Positions 25,838 to 34,962 of a stretch of DNA of 53,562 bases are shown one piece after another. The notes beneath the pieces are model-generated. The model was not told where the DNA came from. It did no database searches and saw only the letters and a program-made list of their open reading frames with translations. The translations under genes were made by a program, and so were the position numbers. Position 1 is the stretch's first letter, and every line of letters begins with the position of its first letter. The stretch is taken from NCBI GenBank assembly GCA_016873215.1, contig VGXU01000011.1:1-53562 (forward strand), in the 5' to 3' direction. Source of the stretch: Planctomycetota bacterium (lineage in GTDB: Bacteria; Planctomycetota; Phycisphaerae; Sedimentisphaerales; Anaerohalosphaeraceae).

Positions 25838-27154
25838 TTACATTCCGCGTGTGATGTGTGTGGTGAGTTTATCGATGCGGCTGCGGAAGTTGGCGTCGGA
25901 TTTATAAAGCTGTTCGACCTTGGTACAGGCGTGCAGAACGGTGGAGTGGTCGCGTCCGCCGAGGTGGCCGCCGATTTCTTCGAGGCTGTGACGAGTGAGC
26001 GTGCGGGCCAGATACATACACAACTGTCGCGGCAGGGTGATACTCTGGCTGCGTTTTTTGCTTTGCAAATCCGTGATGCGAACGTCGAAGGATTCCGAGA
26101 CGGCGGCGATAATATCGCCCATGGACAGCGATTTGGCTGTCGGGTTGTCCTGGAATCCCAGCGCCTGTTTGGCGAGGTTCAGCGTAATCGGGCTTTGGGC
26201 GGTCCGCGCAGTGGCGTAGATGATGGTCAGCGCGCCTTCCAGCTCGCGGATGTTGCTTTTGATGTGTTCGGCGATTAATTCGGCGACGCCTTCGGGCAGG
26301 TCGAGGCCGCGCAGCGAAGCCTTTTTCTTGACAATGGCGATGCGGGTTTCGTAGCTGGGTGCATCGAGACGTGCGACAAGTCCCCATTTGAACCGGCTGA
26401 TGAGACGTTCCTCCAGCGACTGTAAATCGGCCGGAGCGCTGTCGGCGGTCAGGACAATCTGGCGACGGTTGTTATAAAGGGCGTTGAAGGTGTGGAAAAA
26501 TTCCTCCTGGCTTTGTTCCCGCTGCCGCAAAAACTGTACGTCGTCGATAATCAGCACGTCCACCGAGCGATACAGGTTCTGGAAATCCGCCAACTGGCCT
26601 TTTTCAATGGCGCTGATGAATCCGTTGACGAAGACTTCGCAATTGAGGAACTGAACCGACAATGTTGGTTTATTCCGCAGACTTTCATGGCAGATGGCGT
26701 GCAGGAGGTGTGTTTTACCCAGCCCGACGTTACCATATAAAAAGAGGGGGTTGTAAATGGCGCCGGGATTCTGGCTGACGGCGATACAGCTTGCGTGAGC
26801 GAGCCGATTGCAGGGGCCAACGACAAAATTGTCAAAATTGTAATCGGGATGGAGTTTGACGCCGGATTGGACTGTGGCCGGGATGATGGGTTCGGCGCCG
26901 ACACGGACGGGCCGAAACTGGACGCTCACGAGATGGCCGGTGACATTCTGAGCTGCCTGAGTGAACGCGGCAAGGCAGCGGTCGTGCAGATACTGGGCAA
27001 TCGCGGCATCAGGGCAGCCGATGTGCAGGATGCCGCCGTCAAAACTTTCCAGCACGAGGTCGTCGAACCACTTGCGGGTGTTGGCGGGATCCAAAGCTCT
27101 GGCCCGTTCGAGAATATTTTCAAATAATTGCCTGGAATCTTGTGTTTTTACCAC
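25838..27154 (-). CDS. dnaA: Chromosomal replication initiator DnaA
   Basis: DnaA binds DnaA boxes at oriC and opens the origin in its ATP form. The protein has a domain I-like N-terminus (WFDDLVLESFDGG), a AAA+ core with Walker A GNVGLGKTHLLHA, Walker B LIIDDVQFL, sensor sequence EERLISRFKWGL, and the DnaA-box-binding signature GGRDHSTVLHA near the C-terminus. The GTG at 27154 is chosen as start: it is preceded by GGAG, gives 438 residues (normal for DnaA) and begins just before domain I. The frame extends another 68 codons to a GTG at 27358 without ribosome site or recognisable sequence. The gene is divergent from ftsY rather than followed by dnaN, an unusual but planctomycete-compatible setting. 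Confidence 0.93.
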   Translation of the reverse strand: MVKTQDSRQLFENILERARALDPANTRKWFDDLVLESFDGGILHIGCPDAAIAQYLHDRCLAAFTQAAQNVTGHLVSVQFRPVRVGAEPIIPATVQSGVKLHPDYNFDNFVVGPCNRLAHASCIAVSQNPGAIYNPLFLYGNVGLGKTHLLHAICHESLRNKPTLSVQFLNCEVFVNGFISAIEKGQLADFQNLYRSVDVLIIDDVQFLRQREQSQEEFFHTFNALYNNRRQIVLTADSAPADLQSLEERLISRFKWGLVARLDAPSYETRIAIVKKKASLRGLDLPEGVAELIAEHIKSNIRELEGALTIIYATARTAQSPITLNLAKQALGFQDNPTAKSLSMGDIIAAVSESFDVRITDLQSKKRSQSITLPRQLCMYLARTLTRHSLEEIGGHLGGRDHSTVLHACTKVEQLYKSDANFRSRIDKLTTHITRGM

Positions 27155-27392
27155 GAGTTCTCCGGCTCCTCCGGCTGCTGCGATGTTCTTCCATTTTTTT
27201 TGACACACCCGGCGTGATAAAACCTCATGAACTACCGGGATAAACACTCTACCGCCGCGGTCCCGTGCTGTCAAAGGAATTTCATTATCTGCTTCCACGG
27301 AGAATGTCCGACGGAATTTGAATTGAAGACTTGAAAAGACGGGTGTTTTCTGCGACACTGGCGGTTTATAAGATGATGATTATGGAGAGATT

Positions 27393-28316
27393 ATGGGTTT
27401 TTTCTCGAAGACGGTACAATTTTTACGAGAACATCTGGCCAAAACGAGGCAGAAAATCGGTTCGAGCCTGTCGTCGATATTGACGATTGGACGTAAAATC
27501 GACGCTGAGCTGCTGAATGAGCTGGAACAGACGCTGATCAGCGATGACATTGGTGTGGAGACGACGGAGCGGCTTATCGAAGACCTCCGGCAGGCGTGGA
27601 AGGCGGGGGAAATCAGCGCCAGTGAGGATATCGTTCCTTTTCTGAAGGAGCAGATGAAAAAATATTGGCCCGCGCAGGACCGGCAGCTTCGTCTGGCCGA
27701 GACGGGGCCGACGGTGATATTGGTGGCGGGCATCAACGGTTCGGGCAAGACGACCAGTATCGCCAAGCTGGCGTATATCTTAAGCCGCAACGGGAAAAAA
27801 GTAATTGTGGCGGCGTGCGATACGTTCCGTGCCGCGGCGGTGGAGCAATTGAGCATCTGGGCCAAGCGCATCGGCGTTGAGATTGTCCGCCATCAGCAGG
27901 GCTCGGACCCGGCGGCGGTGGCGTATGACGCCTGCGAGGCGGCGGTGTCGCGCAACGCGGATTATTTGATTTTGGATACGGCGGGGCGGCTGCATACGCA
28001 GAAACACTTAATGGATGAACTGGGCAAAATTCGCAGTGTCGTGGTTCGGCAGATTCCCACAGCCCCGCACGAAGTACTTTTGGTGCTGGACGCGACGACG
28101 GGGCAGAATGCGATTATGCAGGCGAAGATGTTCACCGAGACGGTGAAGGTCAGCGGGATTTTTTTAGCCAAATTAGACGGCACGGCCCGCGGCGGCATTG
28201 TCATTGCGATTAAAGACATGCTCGATATTCCGGTTAAATTCGTGGGGCTTGGCGAACAGCCCGAAGACATCGCCGAATTTGACCCCGATGAATTTGTCGA
28301 AGCATTGTTTGCGTGA
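27393..28316 (+). CDS. ftsY: Signal recognition particle receptor FtsY
   Basis: The 307-residue GTPase is the SRP receptor that docks ribosome-nascent chain complexes at the inner membrane. It contains the N domain (about 1-95, helical, LLNELEQTLISDDIGVETTE) and the G domain with P-loop GINGSGKTTS (about 115), DTFRAAAVEQLS, DTAGRLHT, AKLDGTARGG and GLGEQPEDIAEFDPDEFVE. The acidic A domain is nearly absent, as in many short FtsY proteins. The TGA stop, typical motifs and GGAG ribosome site make the call firm. It diverges from dnaA across about 240 bp that must hold both promoters. Confidence 0.96.
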   Translation: MGFFSKTVQFLREHLAKTRQKIGSSLSSILTIGRKIDAELLNELEQTLISDDIGVETTERLIEDLRQAWKAGEISASEDIVPFLKEQMKKYWPAQDRQLRLAETGPTVILVAGINGSGKTTSIAKLAYILSRNGKKVIVAACDTFRAAAVEQLSIWAKRIGVEIVRHQQGSDPAAVAYDACEAAVSRNADYLILDTAGRLHTQKHLMDELGKIRSVVVRQIPTAPHEVLLVLDATTGQNAIMQAKMFTETVKVSGIFLAKLDGTARGGIVIAIKDMLDIPVKFVGLGEQPEDIAEFDPDEFVEALFA

Positions 28317-28340
28317 GAAGCCTCGTAAAAAATAATCGAA

Positions 28341-28964
28341 TCATTCCACAGGGATTAATACTTCGTTTCGTCTTAAAAACCATAGTTGAAATGGCGGGTC
28401 ATAGCGGGCAAAGACAGGTTCTCCTGTAGAAGAGAGTCCTTTCTTTTGTATAAACTCATTTAATGAGGCTTTCTTCGCCTCATAACGTTTCTGGCTCCAT
28501 GTTCCTGAATAGCGGATGGCGGCTATTTTCCGAACGGGGACTTCTTTAATTACAACGGCTTCATTCGATGGTACGGGAAGGGTTTCCAGGGTGTATTGGG
28601 AGGGCATCAGAAAACTTACGGCATATTTACCCTGTGTTTGCTGCATATTAACCGGAGCCGTCATTGCAATCTTTTCAGAGGTACCTGTTTGGCTTACCGG
28701 AGCCGTCATTGGAATCGATACCTGTTTTCGGTTATCGCCCGATATGTATTTGAACAGCCGTCCAAAAGCGATGTTTCCCGCCTTGTTGAAATCGGCATCG
28801 ACGACAGTTTCGGCAACCAGACAGGAGGGATATTGTCGGAGTTCAAATTGTCCCTGTTTTTCAAGTATCGTATATTTTGGCTTTTCTATTCCCACAGCAC
28901 ATGAATATAATAAAAAAGGTAACGAAAGTAATATGGATAACAGGATGAGTCTGTTTGTTTTCAT
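28341..28964 (-). CDS. SOUL heme-binding family lipoprotein
   Basis: The 207-residue protein starts MKTNRLILLSILLSLPFLLY and has a lipobox-like LYSC (Cys near residue 22), so it is probably lipid-anchored. The rest matches the SOUL/HBP family: YTILEKQGQFELRQYPSCLV (about residues 31-50), IPMTAPVSQ and IAMTAPVNM (the repeated MTAPV motif), and the C-terminal YDPPFQLWFLRRNEV. Family members bind heme or tetrapyrroles, but bacterial functions are poorly known. The start at 28964 is preferred because AGGGG lies at proper distance; an in-frame ATG five codons upstream lacks one. It converges with ftsY with only 24 bp between the genes. Confidence 0.88.
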   Translation of the reverse strand: MKTNRLILLSILLSLPFLLYSCAVGIEKPKYTILEKQGQFELRQYPSCLVAETVVDADFNKAGNIAFGRLFKYISGDNRKQVSIPMTAPVSQTGTSEKIAMTAPVNMQQTQGKYAVSFLMPSQYTLETLPVPSNEAVVIKEVPVRKIAAIRYSGTWSQKRYEAKKASLNEFIQKKGLSSTGEPVFARYDPPFQLWFLRRNEVLIPVE

Positions 28965-29241
28965 AAAAACCCCTTTCAATGATTGACTGTTTTTCTTTCA
29001 AGAACTGTTTTGGCGTTTAGTTCGGCTCGCTGTTTTAGAGTCGCCGGCTGTCTGATTTGAATGTCTCCTCATAAAGGTACTTTTATGTTTTTGAAGCATA
29101 CAGACTATTATATAGAATTGTCTCGACAGGAAAAGGATTTTTTGAGGATTTTGGCGAGACCCCCTTTTTCTTCAATATTGTGGACTTTTCGGTCGATAAA
29201 AGAGAGGGTATCGTATTTTTTGAAGATGCGGAGCAATTTCG

Positions 29242-29610
29242 ATGGAAACATCGTTTGGACAAAATAGCGTAGAGGCCGGGAATTTCAAGAAGTGCCCGTA
29301 TTGCGCCGAGCAGATTCAAAAAGAAGCGATTCTGTGCCGGTATTGCCACAAGGAATTGGCGCCGCCGGACCTGTCGAAAGACTGGCGATATTCGACGCTT
29401 GTAGTGGTACTGGCGCTGTTGACGCTGGGGCCTTTTGCGCTGCGGTTAATCTGGAGACATCCGCGTTATAGCAAACAAACCAAATGGGTCATAACTGTTG
29501 TTACTATTATTCTGACGATTGTTCTTATCGTTTTGACGGTCGTTATTTGTTATCTCTTTTACATCTGGGTTATAGTTCCTCTTCTTGAGAAGATGAAGCC
29601 CGGAATGTAG
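29242..29610 (+). CDS. Zinc-ribbon membrane protein
   Basis: The 122-residue protein has an N-terminal zinc ribbon with two Cys pairs, CPYC and CRYC ([20 protein letters not shown], about residues 17-36), followed by two hydrophobic helices (about 52-68 and 80-112). This layout occurs in many small uncharacterised bacterial membrane proteins. GGAG lies eight bases before the ATG. A strong hairpin at 29704 may terminate its transcript. It stands alone between a SOUL lipoprotein gene and a converging sigma factor gene. Function not known. Confidence 0.72.
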   Translation: METSFGQNSVEAGNFKKCPYCAEQIQKEAILCRYCHKELAPPDLSKDWRYSTLVVVLALLTLGPFALRLIWRHPRYSKQTKWVITVVTIILTIVLIVLTVVICYLFYIWVIVPLLEKMKPGM

Positions 29611-29703
29611 CGTTAAGACGGAATAGTTCAGATACCGCACTCCATAGTTTTATACCCGCCGGGTTTTATTATTCAAAGAGCAATAGATGCTCAGATAGAA
29701 GCC

Positions 29704-29740
29704 GGGCCGCCGAAGACAAAACCTTTGGCGGCCCATTTTA
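29704..29740 (+). terminator. Probable terminator after the zinc-ribbon gene
   Basis: GGGCCGCCGAA and TTTGGCGGCCC-like arms enclose a short loop, and ATTTTATTTT follows on the plus strand. The minus-strand side has no T-run, so it serves the plus-strand gene. Confidence 0.65.
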
Positions 29741-29778
29741 TTTTCCGGCTTACGGGTGTACGATTTGAGAGAATTGTA

Positions 29779-30588
29779 TTACGTGGTCATCAATTCGTTC
29801 AATTGCGCCAGCGCGCTGCGCTGAATCTGGCGGACGCGTTCGCGTGTCAGGCCGAGTTTTTTGCCAATCTGCTTGAGTGTCAGCGGCTCTTCGCCGCCCA
29901 GCCCGAATCGCAGCCGCAGGACTTCCGCTTCGCGGGAATCAATCTGGCCGAGCAGTTCAACCGCCCGATGGAGTTCCTCGTCGGAGCCGAATACATCTTC
30001 CGGCATCGTGATTTTATCGTCCTCAATCGACTCATTGAGACCGGTGTTTTCTTCCGCCGAATCATGCTGAAATCCATCGTTGACGACGGCGACAATATCG
30101 CGAATGGCGACGGCTTTACGAACGGAGACTTTCATCGCGGAGGCCATTTCTTCCAGACTGACCGTCCGGCCGAGTTTGGTTTCCAGTTCGGCATAAGAAT
30201 GACGCCACTGATTGATCAGTTCGACCATATAAGTTGGAATATGAATCGGCTGAGAATTATTCAAAATGGCCCGTTTGATGGCCTGTTTAATCCACCATGC
30301 CGAATAGGTGCTGAATCGTACGCCGAATTCGGGGTCGAAAGTATCGACGGCGCGCATCAGGCCGAGATTGCCCTCTTCAATCAGATCTCCGAGCATCAGA
30401 CCCCGGCCGGAAAATCGCTTGGCGATATTGACCACCAGCCGAAGATTGCTTCGCACAAGGCGTTCGCGAGCCTCCGGGTCGTTGGTTTCCATTACCGCTT
30501 TGCCCAGTGTTTTTTCTTCTTGCCAACTCAGCAGCGGCGAGTTATCAATTTCGTGCAGATATTCCTTGATTGTCACATCGAAAATCAT
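29779..30588 (-). CDS. RNA polymerase sigma-70 factor (RpoD/RpoS-like, short)
   Basis: The 269-residue protein contains regions 1.2 through 4 without the long region 1.1 of primary sigma factors. Region 1.2 is near the N-terminus (IKEYLHEIDNSPLLSWQEE); region 2 has RLVRSNLRLVVNIAKRF, GLMLGDLIEEGNLGLMRAV and FSTYSAWWIKQAI; region 3 has LGRTVSLEEMASAM; region 4 has LRLRFGLGGEEPLTLKQIG and LTRERVRQIQ. Such compact group 1/2 factors are common in planctomycetes. It directs RNA polymerase to -35/-10 promoters of the kind seen at 7560. Upstream on the same strand is rpsA, but a terminator lies between, so it has its own promoter. Confidence 0.93.
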   Translation of the reverse strand: MIFDVTIKEYLHEIDNSPLLSWQEEKTLGKAVMETNDPEARERLVRSNLRLVVNIAKRFSGRGLMLGDLIEEGNLGLMRAVDTFDPEFGVRFSTYSAWWIKQAIKRAILNNSQPIHIPTYMVELINQWRHSYAELETKLGRTVSLEEMASAMKVSVRKAVAIRDIVAVVNDGFQHDSAEENTGLNESIEDDKITMPEDVFGSDEELHRAVELLGQIDSREAEVLRLRFGLGGEEPLTLKQIGKKLGLTRERVRQIQRSALAQLNELMTT

Positions 30589-30620
30589 CGTAAAACCCTT
30601 TCACCCTGGCACTTATTATT

Positions 30621-30677
30621 TAAAAAAACAAGACCACAGAGAGCAAGAACAAAACCATCCTTATTCTCTGTGGTCTT
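30621..30677 (-). terminator. Rho-independent terminator after rpsA
   Basis: Arms TCTCTGTGGTCTT and AAGACCACAGAGA form a 13-bp perfect stem with a 22-nt loop. On the minus strand the stem is followed by GTTTTTTTAAATAA. It lies about 70 bases after the rpsA stop. Confidence 0.85.
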
Positions 30678-30749
30678 TATCGGCCTGCAGAGACAGGCGA
30701 CTTAACCCGTCTCCGTAAAAATACGGATGCCTGCAAGGCCTTTTAATTA

Positions 30750-32510
30750 TTATTGTACGAGGGGTCCATCGAGTCCGCCACGGCGTTGCGGGTTGTTGTC
30801 TTTCTCGGACGTTTCTTCAGTATCGGGAGCGGCGGCACTTTGCTGGGCATGGCTTTGCTGGTCCTCAGCGGCCCACTGTACCCGTCGCAGGCTCAACCCA
30901 ATCTTTCTGGAATCCGTGTCCACCCGTAAAATCTTGACCTCGACTTCGTCGCCGATTTTGACTACATCCTGCGGCGATTCGATTTTCTGGTCGGACAGTT
31001 CGGAGATGTGCAGCAGCCCTTCCAATTCCGATTCCAGTTCCACAAATACGCCGAAGTTGGTCAGCTTGGTCACTTTGCCGCGGACAATTTGGCCGGGGAT
31101 GTATTTTTCTGGGATGGCGTGTACCCACGTATCTTCGGTCAACTGTTTGAGTCCCAGCGAGATGCGATGCTTGTCTTCATCGACTTCGAGCACGACACAG
31201 CGGATTTCCTGGCCTTTCTGAAGACATTCGCCGGGATGATTGAATTTTTTCGTCCAGCTCAGGTCGGAAATGTGAATCAGTCCGTCGATGCCCGGCTCGA
31301 TTTCCACAAACGCGCCGTAATTGGTCAGGCTGGTGACGGTGGCGGCGACCATGGTGCCGACGGGATATTTCTGCCCGGCGACCGACCATGGATTGGCTTC
31401 GAGCTGTTTGATGCCCAGCGAGATTTCCTGTTTTTCCTTGTTAACATCCAGGACGACGATTTCGATTTCCTGTCCGACCTGAAGGATATCGGAGGGATGA
31501 CCGACGCGTTTTGTCCAGCTCATTTCGCTGATATGGACGAGGCCTTCGATGCCTTCGTCGAGGCGAATAAACGCACCGTAGTTCATGATGTTGACGACGG
31601 TGCCTTTGACGCGGCTGCCGACGGGGAATCGCTGTTCGACGTTTTCCCACGGGCTGGGAGTCTTTTGCTTGAGCCCCAGCGAGATTTTTTCGGTGGTGCG
31701 ATCCACGCCGATGACCATACACTCAATTTCCTGGTCGAGTTGTACGACTTCGGAGGGGTGCGCGACCCGGCCCCAACTGAGGTCGGAGATATGCAGCAGG
31801 CCATCGAGGCCGCCCAAATCGACGAATACACCGAAATCGGCGATATTTTTAACAAGCCCTTTACGAATCTGACCGACTTCGATTTCGCGCAGCAGGTTTT
31901 CTTTGCTGACCTGACGGTCTTCTTCGATGAGTTTGCGGCGGGACACCACGATGTTATGATTTTCTGTGTCGATTTTGAGGATTTTGCATTCGATTTCCTG
32001 GCCGATGAACCGGCTGATGTCGCCGGGCTTTCGGATATCGACCTGCGAAGCCGGCAAAAAGACTGGTACGCCGATATCGACCAGCAATCCGCCTTTGATG
32101 CGTCGGCTGACGATACCCTTGACGACGTCGCCTTCTTTGTTGGTGGCGATGATGCGTTCCCATCCGCGAATGCGGTCGGCTTTGCGTTTGGACAGGACGA
32201 TGCCGCTCTCGGCGTCCACTTCTTCGATGAGCACTTCGATTTCTTTGCCGGATTCGATTTCTTCCGGGCTGTCGAATTCGGAGGCTTCCACGACGCCTTC
32301 GCTCTTGAGGCCCAGTTCGACCACGACGTCGTTTCCGATTTGACTTACGATTTTGCCCTGTACGATGGTGCCGGGAACAAGCGCTTCGATTTTCTTGTCC
32401 AGGACCTTCTCGAGCATGTCCCGATGTTCCTGGGTGTACATTTCATCGAGCTGCTGTTTGAGTTGTTCGTCCGTGAACCCCAGATTTTTGATTAAATTTC
32501 TGTCAACCAT
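30750..32510 (-). CDS. rpsA: 30S ribosomal protein S1
   Basis: S1 brings mRNA to the 30S subunit. The 586-residue product contains six S1 RNA-binding domains, each recognisable by G-x-V-x-x-x-x-x-Y/F-G-A/V-F-V and HISE/DLSW patterns such as GLVKNIADFGVFVDLGG, GTVVNIMNYGAFIRLDEG, ATVTSLTNYGAFVEIEPG and GKVTKLTNFGVFVELESE. The start at 32510 (MVDRNLIKNLGF) has AGGAG seven bases upstream; the open frame's longer N-terminus lacks support. The C-terminus is Gln/Ala-rich, ending GGLDGPLVQ. ispH is directly upstream on the same strand, a neighbourhood (and sometimes a gene fusion) known from other bacteria. Confidence 0.96.
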   Translation of the reverse strand: MVDRNLIKNLGFTDEQLKQQLDEMYTQEHRDMLEKVLDKKIEALVPGTIVQGKIVSQIGNDVVVELGLKSEGVVEASEFDSPEEIESGKEIEVLIEEVDAESGIVLSKRKADRIRGWERIIATNKEGDVVKGIVSRRIKGGLLVDIGVPVFLPASQVDIRKPGDISRFIGQEIECKILKIDTENHNIVVSRRKLIEEDRQVSKENLLREIEVGQIRKGLVKNIADFGVFVDLGGLDGLLHISDLSWGRVAHPSEVVQLDQEIECMVIGVDRTTEKISLGLKQKTPSPWENVEQRFPVGSRVKGTVVNIMNYGAFIRLDEGIEGLVHISEMSWTKRVGHPSDILQVGQEIEIVVLDVNKEKQEISLGIKQLEANPWSVAGQKYPVGTMVAATVTSLTNYGAFVEIEPGIDGLIHISDLSWTKKFNHPGECLQKGQEIRCVVLEVDEDKHRISLGLKQLTEDTWVHAIPEKYIPGQIVRGKVTKLTNFGVFVELESELEGLLHISELSDQKIESPQDVVKIGDEVEVKILRVDTDSRKIGLSLRRVQWAAEDQQSHAQQSAAAPDTEETSEKDNNPQRRGGLDGPLVQ

Positions 32511-32674
32511 AAATAATCTCCTGTGGCGTCTGTTTGGCTTCGTTTGCGCCCCACATTTACGCAAACAAGCGTACAACCTTAAAAAAGGTTAGTCATAAAA
32601 ACGCATCGGCCCACACAGCCGACACTTTGGCCTATAGTTTTGTCATTCGGTGAGTTGGCCTCCACCGGCAAAAT

Positions 32675-33505
32675 TCAGATTTGCCTGAGCTTATCGACGA
32701 ACTCTTTGATGACCTCATCCGGGGTGGATGCACCGGCAGTGACGCCGGCGATACGCTTGCCGGAAAGGATACTTATATCAAGTTCGTCCCAATTTTGCAA
32801 ATGCCAGGTTTGAGAATTGTGTTTTTTGCACAACTCGGCCAGTTTGCGGGTGTTGGCGCTGTGCAGGCCGCCCAGCACAAACATAATATCCACCTGCCGG
32901 CAGAGCTTGACGGCGGCTTCCTGCCGGGACATTGTTTCACGACAAAGCGTATTGATAATCTTGATTTCAGAAAATTCCAGACGGCCGATATGGCCAATCA
33001 TATTTGCAAAGAAATCAGGGCTTTGGGTGGTCTGGCAAATTACTCCTAATTTCTTGTATTTACTTAGCTTATCGAGGTCTGATTCGTCGCCGACCACTTC
33101 CACATCCGGCGCGGAGCCGACAACGGCCTTGACTTCAGGATGGTTTTTATCTCCTATTATGACAACCTTGTAGCCTTCTTCGTGGAGAACGCGGGCGATT
33201 TTCTGGACGCGTTTGACCAGAACACAGGTGGCGTCAACAATATTGACTCCCTTTTTTTCAAGAGCCTGGAGTTCTTTTTGTGTAGCGCCGTGCGAGCGAA
33301 TCAGGACCGTTCCGGTAGAAATCTGGTCAACGGAATCAATGGTTTTCAGCCCGGCTTGGGCCAATTGCCGAACGACTTCCTCGTTATGAATGATCGGGCC
33401 GAGGCTATGAACCTCTTTTTTTCCCTGAATGGTCTTTTTGGCCAGGGTGATGGCATTTCGCACCCCCGGACAAAATCCGCATTTTTCCGCCACAAGTACT
33501 TCCAT
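32675..33505 (-). CDS. ispH: 4-hydroxy-3-methylbut-2-enyl diphosphate reductase IspH
   Basis: IspH makes isopentenyl and dimethylallyl diphosphate in the last step of the MEP isoprenoid pathway, using a [4Fe-4S] cluster. The 276-residue protein keeps the family's cluster cysteines (Cys12 in CGFCPGVRNA, one in VDATC near 92, one in NTLC near 188) and substrate histidines (IIHNEE near 40, RSHGAT near 70, NHPEVKAV near 122), plus VTAGASTPDEVI at the C-terminus. It lies 165 bp upstream of rpsA on the same strand. An adjacent aldo/keto reductase gene further upstream is unrelated in function. Length is slightly short but complete. Confidence 0.95.
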   Translation of the reverse strand: MEVLVAEKCGFCPGVRNAITLAKKTIQGKKEVHSLGPIIHNEEVVRQLAQAGLKTIDSVDQISTGTVLIRSHGATQKELQALEKKGVNIVDATCVLVKRVQKIARVLHEEGYKVVIIGDKNHPEVKAVVGSAPDVEVVGDESDLDKLSKYKKLGVICQTTQSPDFFANMIGHIGRLEFSEIKIINTLCRETMSRQEAAVKLCRQVDIMFVLGGLHSANTRKLAELCKKHNSQTWHLQNWDELDISILSGKRIAGVTAGASTPDEVIKEFVDKLRQI

Positions 33506-33549
33506 CTTTTCTATCTTTCTTTCCGCCTTGTAGAAATCTTCATTTTTCA

Positions 33550-33564
33550 GACCCCGAAGGGGTC
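33550..33564 (-). repeat. Isolated REP-like half copy
   Basis: GACCCC-TTC-GGGGTC on the minus strand is preceded by GCTATTTTATTT, resembling the 12-nt spacer of the repeat family, and followed by TGAAAAA. It lies between the aldo/keto reductase and ispH genes. Confidence 0.5.
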
Positions 33565-33634
33565 AAATAAAATAGCAAAAGACACGATGCGCTATCTTAT
33601 CGCATTTCAGGACGGACTTCCACCTTTTGCTTTT

Positions 33635-34759
33635 TCATTCTGCTCCTTCCCATTGCGCGATGGTCTCCAGCCGGCGCATAATATCGAGGTGCTGTGTGCA
33701 GGCCATTTCGCAGCGTCCGCACTGGACGCAGTCTTTAGCGTCGGCCCGGCGGTCGGCCAGAACCCCCCATTTTTTTTGAAAGTCCAGCTCTTTGGCCATT
33801 TCCACGTCGGTCTTGCCCGTCAGCACTTTGGCGTTGTAATACTGCATAAACGACGCCACCGGAATATCCTTTGGACACCGCCCCATACAATAGCCGCAGC
33901 CGGTGCAAAGCTGGTTCATATTTTTCGTGATGTGCCGGCGGATGCGCTGAATGTCTTTTTGTGAAAATGCCTTTGCCGCATCCGCGACCCGGCAGACGGC
34001 GTCGATGTGTTCCCGGGTCGTGAAGCCGACCAGCGTAACGGTAATCTGCGGACAACTGACACAAAAGCGAATCGCGGCCTCGGTCGGCGTTTCGCCGGGA
34101 TCGGCCAGAAATGCCAGTTGTTTTTCATTTTTCGGGATGACGCCGCCGGCCAATGGATTCATTGCCACAACACCCATCCCCGCCTGATGTGCCGCTTCAA
34201 CGCCCTGCCAGCGGTAGAGGAAGTTCAGAATATTGACGCCCAGCAGGATACCTTCAAATTCACGATTCTGGATGATACGGACGATTTCCGGCCCGCGAAG
34301 ATGAGACGAAATCACAATGTGCCGAATCAGACCTTTTTCCTTGCATCGCAGGAGGCCTTCATATTGTCCGCCGGGGCGCATCGCCAGTTCGTACTGTTCC
34401 GCCCGGCGGATGCACCAGACGTGATAGAAATCCAAATAATCGCATTTGAGCCGCGATAGCGATTTTTCCACGGCCGCCACGGCCTTGGCGGCGGTGTCGT
34501 GGTCTTCCGGCATTCCCTTCGTCGAGACATAAAATTTCTCCCGCTGCGATTTCATTTTCGATAGCGCCAGCCCGAAGATGTCTTCGCTGTGGTCCTCACA
34601 GTAGCCGGGAGCGGTATCGAAATAATTGATGCCGCGGTCGAAGGCATAATGCAGCAGCTTGGCGTTATCCTCATCCCCTCGGCTCACGTCAAACCGCATC
34701 CCGCCAAATCCCACTGCGCTGACGGATAGCCTCGTCTTGCCGTATATTTTACAAATCAA
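33635..34759 (-). CDS. Aldo/keto reductase with C-terminal 4Fe-4S clusters
   Basis: A cytosolic oxidoreductase of the AKR superfamily fused to a ferredoxin-like tail. The AKR part shows the catalytic tetrad: Asp and Tyr in NYFDTAPGY, Lys in VSTKG and His in LDFYHVWC. The C-terminal 100 residues carry two Cys clusters, CTGCGYCMGRCP and CVQCGRCEMACTQ. This fused type is common in anaerobes; the substrate is unknown. The start is placed at TTG 34759 (preceded by GCGGAG), giving MICKIYGKTRLSVSAVGFGG, close to the usual family N-terminus. The frame stays open to 34915, but that extension overlaps the csrA terminator (34905-34937) and has no similarity to the family. 374 residues. Confidence 0.85.
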   Translation of the reverse strand: MICKIYGKTRLSVSAVGFGGMRFDVSRGDEDNAKLLHYAFDRGINYFDTAPGYCEDHSEDIFGLALSKMKSQREKFYVSTKGMPEDHDTAAKAVAAVEKSLSRLKCDYLDFYHVWCIRRAEQYELAMRPGGQYEGLLRCKEKGLIRHIVISSHLRGPEIVRIIQNREFEGILLGVNILNFLYRWQGVEAAHQAGMGVVAMNPLAGGVIPKNEKQLAFLADPGETPTEAAIRFCVSCPQITVTLVGFTTREHIDAVCRVADAAKAFSQKDIQRIRRHITKNMNQLCTGCGYCMGRCPKDIPVASFMQYYNAKVLTGKTDVEMAKELDFQKKWGVLADRRADAKDCVQCGRCEMACTQHLDIMRRLETIAQWEGAE

Positions 34760-34897
34760 TCTGTACTCCGCCAGTATTGTCTTATGTGAATCTGTTTTCC
34801 GCTTACAATCATACGCGAAAACAAATCCGGGATAAATGTTTTTTTGTATATTGCTGATAAAAGGGGAGCATCGCGGCCAGGATGTTGCCGTCGGCGC

Positions 34898-34937
34898 ATA
34901 AAAAAAGACCCGCACCCGCTCACCGGCTCAGGGTCTT
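34898..34937 (-). terminator. Terminator downstream of csrA
   Basis: On the minus strand AAGACCC ... GGGTCTT form the outer stem of a long hairpin (inner part GAGCCGGTGAGCGGGTGC), followed by TTTTTTT. It lies 25 bases after the csrA stop. Confidence 0.75.
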
Positions 34938-34962
34938 GAGTGTGCGAAATAAAAACTCGTAT

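Noticed and set aside
27155-27392. Replication origin beside dnaA
   Set aside because: No cluster of DnaA boxes (TTATCCACA-like) and no AT-rich unwinding stretch was seen; only single weak partial matches.
29061-29267. Small open frame before the zinc-ribbon gene
   Set aside because: No ribosome site, no recognisable sequence and overlap with a better supported gene.
31008-32495. 495-codon open frame opposite rpsA
   Set aside because: Asp/Phe-rich mirror of the S1 repeats; shadow of a certain gene. The same applies to long antisense frames over nfnA, nfnB, DUF4954 and the dehydrogenase.
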